Positions 25,094 through 33,335 of a stretch of 64,000 bases of DNA are shown here, one piece after another. Within the stretch, counting starts at the first letter, position 1, and the number at the start of each line of letters is the position of its first letter. The notes under the pieces were generated by a model. The model had not been told where the DNA came from, did not search any database, and saw only the letters and a program-made list of their open reading frames with translations. Source of the stretch: Microbacterium hominis NBRC 15708. Its GTDB lineage: Bacteria > Actinomycetota > Actinomycetes > Actinomycetales > Microbacteriaceae. A program made the translations under genes and the position numbers. The stretch is taken from NCBI RefSeq assembly GCF_001592125.1, contig NZ_BCWI01000014.1, positions 1-64,000 of the forward strand, read 5' to 3'.

Positions 25094-25876
25094 ATGACCG
25101 ATGACACCACGGCCGCCCGCGCTCAGCGCCTGCGCGACCTGTACACCGCCCCCGAGATCCTCCGCGTCGTGAACGTGTGGGACGTCGTCTCCGCGCAGGC
25201 GGTGCTCGCGCTGCCCGAGACCCGCGCCCTCGCCACCGCCGGCCACTCGATCGCGGCATCCTTCGGGTACGCCGACGGCACCATCCCGCTGGAGACGACG
25301 CTCGACATGGTCGGGCGCATCGTGTCCGTCGCGGGCGAGGTGCCGGTCAGCGCCGACCTGGACGACGGCTACGACGAGCCCGGCGAGACGGTTCGCCGCG
25401 CCATCGGCGTGGGGATCGTCGGCGCCAACATGGAAGACCGCCTGCGCCCCTTCGACGAGTCGGTCGCGCGGGTCGCCGCCGCGGTCGCCGCTGCCGCGGC
25501 CGAGGGCGTGCCGTTCGCGCTGAACGCTCGCACCGACGCGATCGTGCGCGGCGGAGAGCGCCCGCCGGCGGAGTCGATCGCCGACGCGATCGCCCGCGGT
25601 CGCGCGTTCCTCGAGGCGGGCGCGACCTCGGTGTTCGTCCCCGGCGTGCTCGACGCCGACGCGACCGCCCAGCTGGTCGCGGGCATCGGCGAGCGCGCCG
25701 TCAGTGTGATCGGCCTGCCCGGCGCGCTCGCGGCCGCCGACTACGAGAAGCTCGGCGTCGCCCGCATCTCGTACGGTCCGCTGACGCAGCGCGTCGCGCT
25801 GACCGCGTTCCAGGACGTCGCCGCGCAGCTCTACGCCGACGGGGTGATCCCCGAGGGGACACGCGCGCTGAACTGA
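25094..25876 (+). CDS. Isocitrate lyase/PEP mutase superfamily protein
   Basis: A 260-residue TIM-barrel protein of the isocitrate lyase/phosphoenolpyruvate mutase superfamily. The metal-binding segment is VSADLDDGYDEPGETVR, with FALNARTDA and LPGALAAADYEKLGVARISYGP as later barrel strands. The KKCGH-type catalytic loop of true isocitrate and methylisocitrate lyases is absent, which fits the shorter group that acts on oxaloacetate-like or 2,3-substituted malates, or has unknown substrates. CAGGCT ends 6 nt before the ATG at 25094. An upstream frame extension is unrelated. Confidence 0.83.
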   Translation: MTDDTTAARAQRLRDLYTAPEILRVVNVWDVVSAQAVLALPETRALATAGHSIAASFGYADGTIPLETTLDMVGRIVSVAGEVPVSADLDDGYDEPGETVRRAIGVGIVGANMEDRLRPFDESVARVAAAVAAAAAEGVPFALNARTDAIVRGGERPPAESIADAIARGRAFLEAGATSVFVPGVLDADATAQLVAGIGERAVSVIGLPGALAAADYEKLGVARISYGPLTQRVALTAFQDVAAQLYADGVIPEGTRALN

Positions 25877-25914
25877 CGGACGGCAGCCCGGCGACGGGGG
25901 AGGAGGATGGAGGC

Positions 25915-26295
25915 ATGTCGCGTTCCGCCTCCCTCCTGCTCGCCGCCGCCCTCGACGTCGCGCTCGTGATCACCTTCGCCGCCGTCGGCCGGGCCAGCCA
26001 CGACTCCGACGTCTGGACGGGGCTCGCGACGACGGCCTGGCCGTTCCTCGCCGCCCTCGTGCTGGGATGGCTGATCGCGCAGGGGTGGAAGGCGCCGTTC
26101 GCCCTCGGACGCACCGGCCTGCCCGTGTGGGCGGTGACCCTCGTCGGCGGCATGCTGCTGCGGGTGGCGTCCGGTCAGGGCATCGCGGTCTCGTTCGTGA
26201 TCGTGGCGGGCATCGTGCTCGCGGTGTTCCTCCTCGGCTGGCGGCTCGTCGCGCTGCTGCTGCGCCGGGCCACGACGCGGCGCCGCGCCGCGTGA
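25915..26295 (+). CDS. DUF3054-type small membrane protein
   Basis: A 126-residue protein with four predicted transmembrane helices (ASLLLAAALDVALVITFAA, TAWPFLAALVLGWLIAQGW, VWAVTLVGGMLLRV, FVIVAGIVLAVFLLGWRLVALLL). The pattern DVALVITFAAVGRASHD and GLPVWAVTLVGGMLLRV matches actinobacterial DUF3054 proteins, whose function is unknown. GGAGGATGGAGGC precedes the ATG. It starts 38 bases after the isocitrate-lyase-like gene and may be co-transcribed with it. Confidence 0.8.
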   Translation: MSRSASLLLAAALDVALVITFAAVGRASHDSDVWTGLATTAWPFLAALVLGWLIAQGWKAPFALGRTGLPVWAVTLVGGMLLRVASGQGIAVSFVIVAGIVLAVFLLGWRLVALLLRRATTRRRAA

Positions 26296-26310
26296 GGCGC
26301 CCCCGCGAAC

Positions 26311-26316
26311 TACGCT
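26311..26316 (+). promoter_or_regulatory. -10 box (TACGCT) for the M18 aminopeptidase gene
   Basis: TACGCT ends 6 nt before the ATG at 26323, a leaderless arrangement repeated with the same hexamer at 31050, 31795 and 46661. Confidence 0.45.
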
Positions 26317-26322
26317 GAGACG

Positions 26323-27624
26323 ATGCCCGACTCCACCGCGATCCGCGCCCACGCCGAGGATCTGGCCGCGTTCGTCGCCGCCTCGCCGTCCAGCTTCCAC
26401 GCCGCCGCGGAGGTCGCGCGACGGCTTCGGGATGCCGGGTTCACGGCGGTCGCCGAGGACCAGGCGTGGCCGCACGCTGCCGGCGGCAAGCACCTCGTCG
26501 TCCGCGACGGCGCCGTCATCGCGTGGGTCGTGCCCACACGGGCGGACGCCGCGACGCCGGTGCGCGTGTTCGGTGCGCACAGCGACTCGCCGGCCTTCAA
26601 GCTCAAGCCGAAGCCCACGACGGGCCGCCTCGGCTGGCTGCAGGCGGGCGTCGAGATCTACGGCGGACCGCTGCTGAACTCGTGGCTCGACCGCGAGCTG
26701 CGCCTCGCCGGCCGCCTCGTCCTCGACGACGGCACGACCGCGCTCGCCGCCACCGGGCCCCTGCTGCGCCTGCCGCAGCTCGCGATCCACCTCGACCGCG
26801 AGGCGAACGACCACCTCGCCCTGAACAAGCAGGCCCACACCCAGCCCGTGTGGGGACTGGGCGACGCGGCATCCGCCGATCTGCTCGGCGAGCTCGCCGC
26901 CGCGGCCGGCGTGGATGCCGCGCGCATCCGCGGCTACGACGTCGTCACCGCCGACGCGGCCCCGGGCGCGGTCTTCGGCAAGGACGACGCGTTCTTCGCG
27001 AGCGGACGCCTCGACGACCTCGCCTCCGTGCACGCCGGGGTCGTCGCCCTCGCCGCTGCCGACACCGACGCCGACCACATCGCGATGCTCGCCGTGTTCG
27101 ACCACGAAGAGGTCGGCTCCGCGACCCGCTCCGGGGCGGCGGGGCCGTTCCTCGCCGACGTCATCGAGCGGATCCAGCTCGGGCTCGGCGCCGATCGCGA
27201 CCAGCAGCTGCGGGCGCTCGCGGCATCCTGGTGCGTCTCGAGCGACGTCGGCCATTCGGTGCACCCGAACTACCCCGACAAGCACGACCCGGTCGTCCAG
27301 CCCGTGCTCGGCAGCGGCCCCATCCTCAAGATCAACGCCAACCAGCGCTACGCGACGGATGCCGCGGGCGCCGCCGCCTGGCACGGCTGGTGCGACGCGG
27401 CCGGGGTCGTCTCGCAGGAGTTCGTCTCGAACAACGCCGTGCCGTGCGGGTCGACCATCGGCCCGATCACGGCGACGCGTCTCGGCATCCGGACGGTCGA
27501 CGTCGGCATCCCGATCCTCTCGATGCACTCCGCGCGGGAGCTCGCCGGGACGGCGGATCTCGACGCGCTCACGCGCGTGGCGGCGGCGTTCTTCGCCTCC
27601 GACGGGTCGCATCGGGTACACTGA
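26323..27624 (+). CDS. M18 family metalloaminopeptidase (aspartyl aminopeptidase-like)
   Basis: A 433-residue cytoplasmic dinuclear zinc aminopeptidase that removes N-terminal residues, typically acidic ones in the DAP group. Metal and active-site blocks are in order: GAHSDSPAFKLK (His ligand), SGRLDDLASVHAG (bridging Asp), FDHEEVGSATRSG (catalytic Glu and Glu ligand), SSDVGHSVHPNYPDKHDP (a Ser-Asp ligand region) and SMHSARELAG (His ligand). All expected ligands are present and the length is standard. It is transcribed from its own leaderless promoter. Confidence 0.95.
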   Translation: MPDSTAIRAHAEDLAAFVAASPSSFHAAAEVARRLRDAGFTAVAEDQAWPHAAGGKHLVVRDGAVIAWVVPTRADAATPVRVFGAHSDSPAFKLKPKPTTGRLGWLQAGVEIYGGPLLNSWLDRELRLAGRLVLDDGTTALAATGPLLRLPQLAIHLDREANDHLALNKQAHTQPVWGLGDAASADLLGELAAAAGVDAARIRGYDVVTADAAPGAVFGKDDAFFASGRLDDLASVHAGVVALAAADTDADHIAMLAVFDHEEVGSATRSGAAGPFLADVIERIQLGLGADRDQQLRALAASWCVSSDVGHSVHPNYPDKHDPVVQPVLGSGPILKINANQRYATDAAGAAAWHGWCDAAGVVSQEFVSNNAVPCGSTIGPITATRLGIRTVDVGIPILSMHSARELAGTADLDALTRVAAAFFASDGSHRVH

Positions 27625-27683
27625 AGCGCTGTGTCCCCGACGGGGACGCGAAGTGCATCTACCTGCTCCACCCAGCCATCCGG

Positions 27684-27699
27684 CCGCGACGTCGCGGCG
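27684..27699. repeat. 16-bp perfect palindrome in the leader of the MFS gene
   Basis: GCCGCGACGTCGCGGC lies in the 147-base gap between the aminopeptidase and MFS genes. A small hairpin GTCCCC/GGGGAC lies upstream near 27630-27650. It could be a terminator for the aminopeptidase gene or an operator for the transporter. No U tract follows. Confidence 0.4.
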
Positions 27700-27771
27700 G
27701 GAACGCGGCCCCGGATCCATTCGGAGGGCAAGGCGGCACGTGAATAACGAGCCGATGTCCCGGAGGATTCT

Positions 27772-29082
27772 GTGCACCACCCCTCGACCGCACGCGGTCG
27801 GCAGTCGCTGATCGCGCACACCGGCTGGTCGTACTGGCCGATCGCCTTCATCGCGCGGCTGCCGTTCGCGATGATGACCGTCGGCGTGCTGATGCTCGTC
27901 GTCCACGCCACCGGCTCCGTCGGCTTCGGCGGGCTGACCTCGGCGGCCGTCGGCATCGGCGTCGTCATCGCCGGTCCGATCATGGGCGACCTCGTCGACC
28001 GCCACGGCCAGCGCCGTGTGCTCGTCCCGATCGGCCTCGCGAACGGTCTGCTGCTGGCCGTGTTCCCCCTCGTCGCGACCGGCGCGATGCCCGAAGGGGT
28101 CGTCCTGGCCGCCGCCCTCGCGATCGGGCTCACCGGTCCGCAGGCCGCCGCGATGTCGCGCAGCCGCCTGCTCGCGATCGTCGCGGCCCGCATCGCCCCG
28201 GAGCGCCGCACGACGACCACGGCACGGTTGATGTCGTACGAGTCGGCGGCGGATGAGACCGCGTTCGTGATCGGCCCGTTCCTCGTCGGCATCCTCGCCG
28301 CCCTCATCGCGCCGTGGGCGCCCATCGCGATCGCGGCCGCCCTGAGCTTCGGGTTCGTGCTCGCCTTCGCGCTGCACCCCACGGCCCGGATGCTGCAGAG
28401 CCGCGCCGACGCCGACGCGGAGCGCGCCTCGTTCCGCGCGGTCCTGACGCGGCCCCTGCTCGTCCTCGTCGCGGCGACCTTCGCCGTCGGCATGTTCTTC
28501 GGCTCCACGCTCACCTCGCTGACCGCCGTCGCCCGCGACGCGGGAGACGAGGCGCAGGCCGGTCTGCTCTACGGCCTGATGGGCATCGGCTCGGCCGTCC
28601 TCGCGCTCGGCGTCGTGCTGCTTCCCGCGCGCTTCGCGCTGCGTCACCGGTGGCTGGCGTTCGCGGCCGTGCTGACCGCGGCATCCATCGGGTACGCGAC
28701 CGCGGCGGGACTGGGCGCCGTGGCCGTGTGGCTGCTGGTGATGGGGCTCGGCGTGGGGCCGACCCTCGTGACCCTGTTCTCCCTCGCCGGCCACCGCGCG
28801 CCGCAGGGCCGTTCGGCGACGACCATGACGCTGCTGAGCTCGGCGCTGACGCTGGCGCAGGCGCTGTCGGCCGCGTTCACGGGCTGGCTGGCCGAGCAGG
28901 TGTCGGTGGGCGTCGCGATGGTCGTGCCCGCCGTCGCCGCCGCGATCGTGCTCGCGCTCGGCGCGTGGAACGTCGCGATCGAACGCCGCCGCCCGGTCGC
29001 ACCCGTCCATCCGTCCGGCGAGGTCGCTGTGCCGGCGGCGTGGCGGCACGATGGGACGGACGAACGCGCCCGCGTGCGCTGA
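27772..29082 (+). CDS. MFS transporter
   Basis: A 436-residue major facilitator permease with about twelve transmembrane helices in two halves. The loop between helices 2 and 3 reads GPIMGDLVDRHGQRRVLV, a variant of the family's G-x-x-x-D-R-x-G-R-R motif, and a charged central loop (QSRADADAERASFRAVL) separates the halves. The GTG at 27772 has CGGAGG 5 nt upstream, so this gene uses a normal Shine-Dalgarno. It is probably an efflux permease; the substrate is unknown. A 147-base leader with palindromes precedes it. Confidence 0.88.
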   Translation: MHHPSTARGRQSLIAHTGWSYWPIAFIARLPFAMMTVGVLMLVVHATGSVGFGGLTSAAVGIGVVIAGPIMGDLVDRHGQRRVLVPIGLANGLLLAVFPLVATGAMPEGVVLAAALAIGLTGPQAAAMSRSRLLAIVAARIAPERRTTTTARLMSYESAADETAFVIGPFLVGILAALIAPWAPIAIAAALSFGFVLAFALHPTARMLQSRADADAERASFRAVLTRPLLVLVAATFAVGMFFGSTLTSLTAVARDAGDEAQAGLLYGLMGIGSAVLALGVVLLPARFALRHRWLAFAAVLTAASIGYATAAGLGAVAVWLLVMGLGVGPTLVTLFSLAGHRAPQGRSATTMTLLSSALTLAQALSAAFTGWLAEQVSVGVAMVVPAVAAAIVLALGAWNVAIERRRPVAPVHPSGEVAVPAAWRHDGTDERARVR

Positions 29083-29086
29083 CGCG

Positions 29087-29092
29087 TAGACT
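29087..29092 (+). promoter_or_regulatory. -10 box (TAGACT) for the SDR gene
   Basis: TAGACT ends 8 nt before the ATG at 29101, near the leaderless range. Confidence 0.3.
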
Positions 29093-29100
29093 CGCGACCC

Positions 29101-29937
29101 ATGACAGAGGATGCCGCAGCCCGCACGATCGTGATCACGGGGGCCAGCAGCGGCATCGGCGCCGCCGCCGCGCGTCAGCTGGTGCTGGCCGGACAGCGCG
29201 TGGTGATCGTCGGCCGTGACCGGCGTCGTACGCAGCAGGTCGCCGGCGAGCTGGGCATGCCGTTCCACGTCGCCGATTTCGCCGTGCTCGCCGAGGTGCG
29301 CGCGCTCGCGGAGGAGCTGCTCGCCGCCCATCCGCGCATCGACGTGCTCGCCAACAACGCCGGCGGCATCTTCGGCGACCGCACGGTGACGGTCGACGGC
29401 CTGGAAGCGACGTTCCAGACCAACCACCTCGCGCCGTTCCTGCTCACGAACCTGCTGCGCGAGCGCCTGGTCGATAGCGGAGCCTCGGTCATCCAGACCT
29501 CGAGCGTCGCCGCACGCCGCTTCGCCCGTTGGGACATCGACGACCTCAACGCCGAACGGCGCTACTCCGCCAGTGCGGCCTACGGAAACGCGAAGCTGGC
29601 GAACGTGCTGTTCACGAAGGAGCTCGCCCGGCGCTGGGGCGGCGACGGGGTCGCGGCGGCCGCCTTCCACCCGGGGGTGATCGGCAGCAGCTTCGCGTCG
29701 ACCGCGAAGGGCGCCTGGCGGTTCCTGTACACGAACCCGGTCACGAGCCGGCTGCTGACGTCGGTGGACGTCGGCGGCGCGCGACTGGCCTGGCTGGCGC
29801 TCGGCAAGCCCGGTCTGGACTGGGAGTCGGGCGGCTACTACGAGGCCAACCGCCCGGCCCGGACCTCGCCGCTCGCCGCCGATCCGGTGATGGCGGGGCG
29901 CCTGTGGGAGCGCAGTGCGGAGATGGTCGGTCTCTGA
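29101..29937 (+). CDS. Short-chain dehydrogenase/reductase
   Basis: A 278-residue classical SDR resembling the retinol-dehydrogenase/protochlorophyllide-reductase-like group. The cofactor motif is VITGASSGIGAAAARQL, NNAGG is present, and the catalytic Ser and Tyr-x-x-x-Lys are in TSSVAARRF and AAYGNAKLANVLF. The basic residues after the second strand (IVGRDRRRTQQ) favour NADPH. The substrate is unknown. It faces the lactonase gene with a shared hairpin in between. Confidence 0.9.
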   Translation: MTEDAAARTIVITGASSGIGAAAARQLVLAGQRVVIVGRDRRRTQQVAGELGMPFHVADFAVLAEVRALAEELLAAHPRIDVLANNAGGIFGDRTVTVDGLEATFQTNHLAPFLLTNLLRERLVDSGASVIQTSSVAARRFARWDIDDLNAERRYSASAAYGNAKLANVLFTKELARRWGGDGVAAAAFHPGVIGSSFASTAKGAWRFLYTNPVTSRLLTSVDVGGARLAWLALGKPGLDWESGGYYEANRPARTSPLAADPVMAGRLWERSAEMVGL

Positions 29938-29942
29938 CCGCG

Positions 29943-30001
29943 TTCATCCGTCCCGCGTGGTCGCCACGGCGGCGCGGAAGCGGCGGAACGGGACGGACGA
30001 A
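29943..30001. terminator. Bidirectional hairpin between convergent SDR and lactonase genes
   Basis: TTCATCCGTCCCG (29943-29955) pairs with CGGGACGGACGAA (29989-30001), 13 bp with one G-T. It fills the 71-base gap between two convergent stop codons. No clear U tract, but the placement fits a shared terminator. Confidence 0.5.
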
Positions 30002-30008
30002 CCGGCGG

Positions 30009-31043
30009 TCACTCGACGAAGCGCACCCAGTTCGCGCCGCGGCCGGTCTCGGCGCGCTGGCGGCGCTCGAGCTGCGCGCCGTCCACCGCGTAGAGCGTGA
30101 CGGTCGTCGACTTCTCCCCGGCCGCGACGAGGTAACGCCCCCCGAGGCCCGTGGCGAAGCCGCGAGGCTGCTGCTCGGTCACGGTGAACGACTCGGCATC
30201 CGCGACCGTCCCGTCCGCGGCGACCGGCACCGCGGCCAGCGTGCTCTCGGTGCGCTCCGACGCCCACAGCACCGCGCCGTCGGTGCCCCAGTGCAGGTCG
30301 GCGCCCCAGATGTAGTGATGGGCGAGCGGGTCGGCGCCGAACTCGCTGTGGCCGAGGCCCTTCGACCGGTCGAAGGCGGATGCCGCGCCCACGAGCTCGA
30401 GCGTTCCCGCGGCGGTGTCGCGGCGGTAGTGCAGCACCTCGCCGGAGAACTCGGTCAGCACGTACACGGCATCCTGCGCGTCGTTGAGCACCAGGTGGCG
30501 CGGGCCGCTGCCGGCCGGGGCCGCGGCGGTCGCGGGCTCGAGCGGGACGAGCGAGAGGTCGTCGGCGAGGGCGTACTGGGCGACGAGGTCGGCTCCGAGC
30601 GAGACGAAGTACGCGAAGCGGCCGTCGGCGCTGGCGAGCACGGAATGCAGGTTCGGGTAGGCGATCCGCGAGACCGGCGCGCCGACGGAGCCGTCCGCGA
30701 CGGGGCAGCTGATGCCGTAGCCGCCGCCGTAGCTCGCGCCCAGGAGGGCGGTGCCGTCGCGCGTGAGCGCCAGGTAGTTCATGCCGCCGCCCGGCAGGTC
30801 GAGCCGCGACACCGTCGTCAGCCGACCGCTCTCGCGATCGAGCGCGAGGGTCACGATCCCGGCGGGCTCGCCCTTGACCGCCGCGTAGACCAGGTCGCGC
30901 GCGGCGTCGACGGCGAAGGTCGAGCATCCGGTCAGTCCCTCGGTGACGGCGAGCCGCTCGAGGGCGCCGTCGGCGAGGCGGAAGGTCGAGATCGAGCCGT
31001 CCGCGGCGTTGGCGACGAGGACGAGGGGAGTCGTTGCGGTCAT
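30009..31043 (-). CDS. Lactonase-family beta-propeller protein (6-phosphogluconolactonase-like)
   Basis: A 344-residue seven-bladed propeller of the YbhE/Pgl lactonase family. Typical blocks are GISTFRLADG-like first blade (NAADGSISTFRLADGALERL), GGGMNYLALTRDGTALLGASYGGG, GSGPRHLVLNDAQDAVYVLTEFSGEV and QQPRGFATGLGGRYLVAAGE. E. coli Pgl hydrolyses 6-phosphogluconolactone; many relatives have other or unknown lactones. The start ATG at 31043 has TACGCT 6 nt upstream. The longer frame to 31529 overlaps the divergent NmrA-type gene and is not real. Confidence 0.87.
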   Translation of the reverse strand: MTATTPLVLVANAADGSISTFRLADGALERLAVTEGLTGCSTFAVDAARDLVYAAVKGEPAGIVTLALDRESGRLTTVSRLDLPGGGMNYLALTRDGTALLGASYGGGYGISCPVADGSVGAPVSRIAYPNLHSVLASADGRFAYFVSLGADLVAQYALADDLSLVPLEPATAAAPAGSGPRHLVLNDAQDAVYVLTEFSGEVLHYRRDTAAGTLELVGAASAFDRSKGLGHSEFGADPLAHHYIWGADLHWGTDGAVLWASERTESTLAAVPVAADGTVADAESFTVTEQQPRGFATGLGGRYLVAAGEKSTTVTLYAVDGAQLERRQRAETGRGANWVRFVE

Positions 31044-31049
31044 GGCTCC

Positions 31050-31055
31050 AGCGTA
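31050..31055 (-). promoter_or_regulatory. -10 box (TACGCT) for the lactonase gene
   Basis: On the minus strand TACGCT ends 6 nt before the lactonase ATG, giving a probable leaderless transcript. Confidence 0.45.
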
Positions 31056-31106
31056 GGCGGCGGCGCGTACGCTGGAGGCACCGCAGCGACGACCGGAGGA
31101 CTGACC

Positions 31107-31751
31107 ATGGCGCGCATCCTGCTCATCGGCGGACACGGCAAGGTGGCCCTGCTCCTCGAGCCGCTCCTGGCCGACCGGGGCCACGAGGTCACCGCCGTCA
31201 TCCGCAACCCCGCCCACGAGGACGAGGTCTCCGCCACCGGCGCGCACCCGCTCGTCGCGGATGTCGAGCGTTTCGACCTCGACCGGCTCACCGGGCTCGT
31301 GAGCGGCTTCGACGTCGTCGTGTGGTCGGCGGGCGCGGGCGGGGGAGACGCCGCCCGTACCTACGCGGTCGACCGCGACGCGGCGATCCGCACGATCGAC
31401 GCCACGCGCGCCGCGGGGGTCTCTCGCTTCGTGATGGTGTCGTACTTCGGCGCGGGGCCCGATCACGGCGTCGACCCCGAGGACGGGTTCTACGCGTATG
31501 CCGAGGCCAAGGCCGCCGCGGACGAGCACCTGCGCGCCAGCGGCCTCGCCTACACGATCGTCGCGCCGTCGGCGCTGACGCTCGACCCGCCGACGGGGCT
31601 CATCGACGTGGATGCCGAACGGAGCGCGTCGGTGTCGCGCGCCGACGTCGCGGCTGTGATCGCCGCGGTGATCGACGAGCCGTCGACCGTCGGGCGGACG
31701 ATCCGCTTCAACGCGGGCGCGACCCCCATCGCGTCGGCGCTTCGGCGCTGA
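31107..31751 (+). CDS. NAD(P)-binding atypical SDR (NmrA/YwnB-like)
   Basis: A 214-residue Rossmann protein of the atypical SDR5 group. The cofactor motif is LLIGGHGKVALLLEPLL, with Gly-x-x-Gly-x-x-(Val), followed by VTAVIRNP (NADP phosphate site). FVMVSYFGAGPDHGVDPEDGFYAYAEAKAAADEHLRASG contains a Tyr-x-x-x-Lys-like YAEAK, seen here as adjoining segments. CGGAGGACTGACC precedes the ATG at 31107. It is divergent from the lactonase gene, and its substrate is unknown. Confidence 0.85.
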   Translation: MARILLIGGHGKVALLLEPLLADRGHEVTAVIRNPAHEDEVSATGAHPLVADVERFDLDRLTGLVSGFDVVVWSAGAGGGDAARTYAVDRDAAIRTIDATRAAGVSRFVMVSYFGAGPDHGVDPEDGFYAYAEAKAAADEHLRASGLAYTIVAPSALTLDPPTGLIDVDAERSASVSRADVAAVIAAVIDEPSTVGRTIRFNAGATPIASALRR

Positions 31752-31794
31752 GCTCCGAGCCGCGGCATCCCGGTCGCCCGCGCGCGGCAGCGTC

Positions 31795-31800
31795 TACGCT
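31795..31800 (+). promoter_or_regulatory. -10 box (TACGCT) for the 59-residue membrane protein
   Basis: TACGCT ends 6 nt before the ATG at 31807. Identical hexamer and spacing to three other genes in the window, which supports this short gene being real. Confidence 0.45.
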
Positions 31801-31806
31801 GGAACC

Positions 31807-31986
31807 ATGAGCAGGAGCACTCTCGGGACCGTCGTCGGGGTCGTCGTGGCGATCCTCATCGCGTGGGTACTCGTGAACGTGGTCTTCAGCGTGCTGTGGT
31901 TCATCGCGAAGATCGGCGTCGTGCTCGTGGTCGCCGTGATCGTGTTCTTCTTCCTGCGCGGCGCCTTCGCCCGCGGCGACGACTGA
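31807..31986 (+). CDS. Small hydrophobic membrane protein, 59 residues
   Basis: Reads MSRSTLGTVVGVVVAILIA and continues to a C-terminus FFFLRGAFARGDD. It has two hydrophobic stretches (residues about 7-33 and 36-50) with little separating them, and a charged tail. Codon usage has the strong GC third-position bias of real genes here, and TACGCT lies 6 nt before the ATG. I do not recognise a family. It lies between the NmrA-type gene and the NYN-domain gene, and could be missed by length cut-offs. Confidence 0.65.
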   Translation: MSRSTLGTVVGVVVAILIAWVLVNVVFSVLWFIAKIGVVLVVAVIVFFFLRGAFARGDD

Positions 31987-32065
31987 TCGCCGCCCGCTCC
32001 GTGCCCGCTGCTACGGTCGAGGGGCGCGGACCGCGAGAGGACGCGTGGATGCCGAGGGAGGCAAC

Positions 32066-32620
32066 GTGACGGAACGGACCAGCTGGATCCTCGTCGACGG
32101 TGAGAACATCGACGCCACGCTCGGCGGATCGATCCTCGGTCGTCGACCGCAACCGGACGAGCGACCGCGCTGGGACCGCCTCCTCGGGTTCCTCGAGGAG
32201 CGGTGGCAGCAGCCGGTGCGCGGGCTGTTCTTCCTCAACGCCTCGACGCACCTGCCGATGCCGTTCGTGCAGGCGCTGCTCGCGCTCGGCTACACGCCCG
32301 TGCCGCTGTCGGGTCCGAGCGACGCGAAGGTGGTCGATCTGGCGATCCAGCGGACCCTCCGCGCGCTTCGCGATCGCGGGGGCGACGTCGTGCTCGTCAG
32401 CCACGACCGCGACTTCGTCGACGACCTCGCCGTCCTCGCCGGCGAGGAGCGGCGGGTGGGCCTCATCGGATTCCACGAGTTCCGCAGCAGCGAGTTCGCC
32501 GCCGTGCCGGGCCTGGAGTTCTTCGACCTCGAGTACGACGTGCACGCGTTCGACGCCGTCCTGCCGCGGGTGCGGGTCATCCCGATCGAGGAGTTCGATC
32601 CGCTGCAGTTCCTCGGCTGA
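32066..32620 (+). CDS. NYN-domain (PIN-like) putative ribonuclease
   Basis: A 184-residue NYN domain protein. The first acidic residue is in WILVDGENIDATLGG, a hallmark of the family. Further acids are in SGPSDAKVVDLAIQRTL and VVLVSHDRDFVDDLAVLA, the set that binds metal in PIN/NYN nucleases. This suggests RNA cleavage in the cytoplasm. The GTG at 32066 with GGGAGGCAAC upstream is the best start; another GTG at 32045 would add seven residues. The IGFHEFRSSEF segment and C-terminus fit actinobacterial NYN proteins. Confidence 0.85.
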   Translation: MTERTSWILVDGENIDATLGGSILGRRPQPDERPRWDRLLGFLEERWQQPVRGLFFLNASTHLPMPFVQALLALGYTPVPLSGPSDAKVVDLAIQRTLRALRDRGGDVVLVSHDRDFVDDLAVLAGEERRVGLIGFHEFRSSEFAAVPGLEFFDLEYDVHAFDAVLPRVRVIPIEEFDPLQFLG

Positions 32621-32674
32621 GACCGCGTCGCGCCGCCCGCGCCGCTGCTCGGATTCCAAGCCCGCACACAGACG

Positions 32675-32688
32675 AACGATATATCGTT
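32675..32688. promoter_or_regulatory. 14-bp perfect palindrome, candidate PadR operator
   Basis: AACGATATATCGTT lies 39 bases upstream of the padR-type ATG, in a locally AT-rich stretch. A TTGACT that could serve as -35 starts at 32687 and overlaps it. A direct repeat TCGTCGA-A-TCGTCGA follows. PadR regulators commonly repress their own gene through such AT-rich palindromes. Confidence 0.55.
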
Positions 32689-32727
32689 GACTATCGTCGA
32701 ATCGTCGACGCGACATCGGGAGGCATC

Positions 32728-33330
32728 ATGAACGACTCATTCGCAGGTGCAGACTTCGGCGGACGCCGGCCGGGAGCCCACGGCTTCGGCGGGCGCGGGT
32801 TCGGCGCGGGAGCATTCGGCGGAGGTCCGGGCGGCATGTGGGACGCGATGGAGAACCTCCGCGCGTCGTTCGAGCAGCGCACCGGCCCGCGCATGGGACG
32901 CGGGGACGTGCGCGCGGCGGTGCTCGCACTGCTCGCCGAACAGCCCATGCACGGCTACCAGATCATCCAGGAGATCGAGCAGCGTAGCGGCGGGGCGTGG
33001 AAGCCCAGTGCGGGCTCGGTGTACCCGACCCTGCAGATGCTCGCCGATGAGGGCCTGATCGCCGCCGAGGAGGCGAACGGGCGCAAGACCTACAGCCTCA
33101 CCGACGCGGGTCGCGCCGAGGCCGACGCGGCCGCGGAGCGGACGGCGCCGTGGGAGACGCCGGGCCAGCGCGACGGTGGGCGCATGAGCGCGCTGCCCAA
33201 GGCCGGGTTCGAGCTCGCGCAGGCCGTCGCCCAGGTCGGACGCACCGGCACGCCCGCGCAGGTGCAGCAGGCCGTGGATGTGCTCGACGAGGCGCGTCGC
33301 CGCATCTACGCCCTCCTCGCGCAGGACTGA
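32728..33330 (+). CDS. PadR-family transcriptional regulator
   Basis: A 200-residue PadR-type winged-helix repressor. The N-terminal 35 residues are rich in Gly and Phe (FGGRRPGAHGFGGRGFGAG), a low-complexity extension common in the actinobacterial subgroup. The DNA-binding part is DVRAAVLALLAEQPMHGYQIIQEIEQRSGGAWKPSAGSVYPTLQMLADEGLI, with the signature HGYQI and SVYPTL blocks. The C-terminal region has coiled helices for dimerisation. GGGAGGCATC precedes the ATG. The next gene starts 6 bases after its stop, so the ABC1 kinase is probably in the same operon. Confidence 0.92.
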   Translation: MNDSFAGADFGGRRPGAHGFGGRGFGAGAFGGGPGGMWDAMENLRASFEQRTGPRMGRGDVRAAVLALLAEQPMHGYQIIQEIEQRSGGAWKPSAGSVYPTLQMLADEGLIAAEEANGRKTYSLTDAGRAEADAAAERTAPWETPGQRDGGRMSALPKAGFELAQAVAQVGRTGTPAQVQQAVDVLDEARRRIYALLAQD

Positions 33331-33335
33331 CCGGC

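Noticed and set aside
25831..29670. Very long open frame on the minus strand across the aminopeptidase, MFS and SDR genes
   Set aside because: It has no family motif, is dominated by Arg, Gly, Asp, Glu and His as in antisense shadows of GC-rich genes, and is fully overlapped by three well-supported genes.
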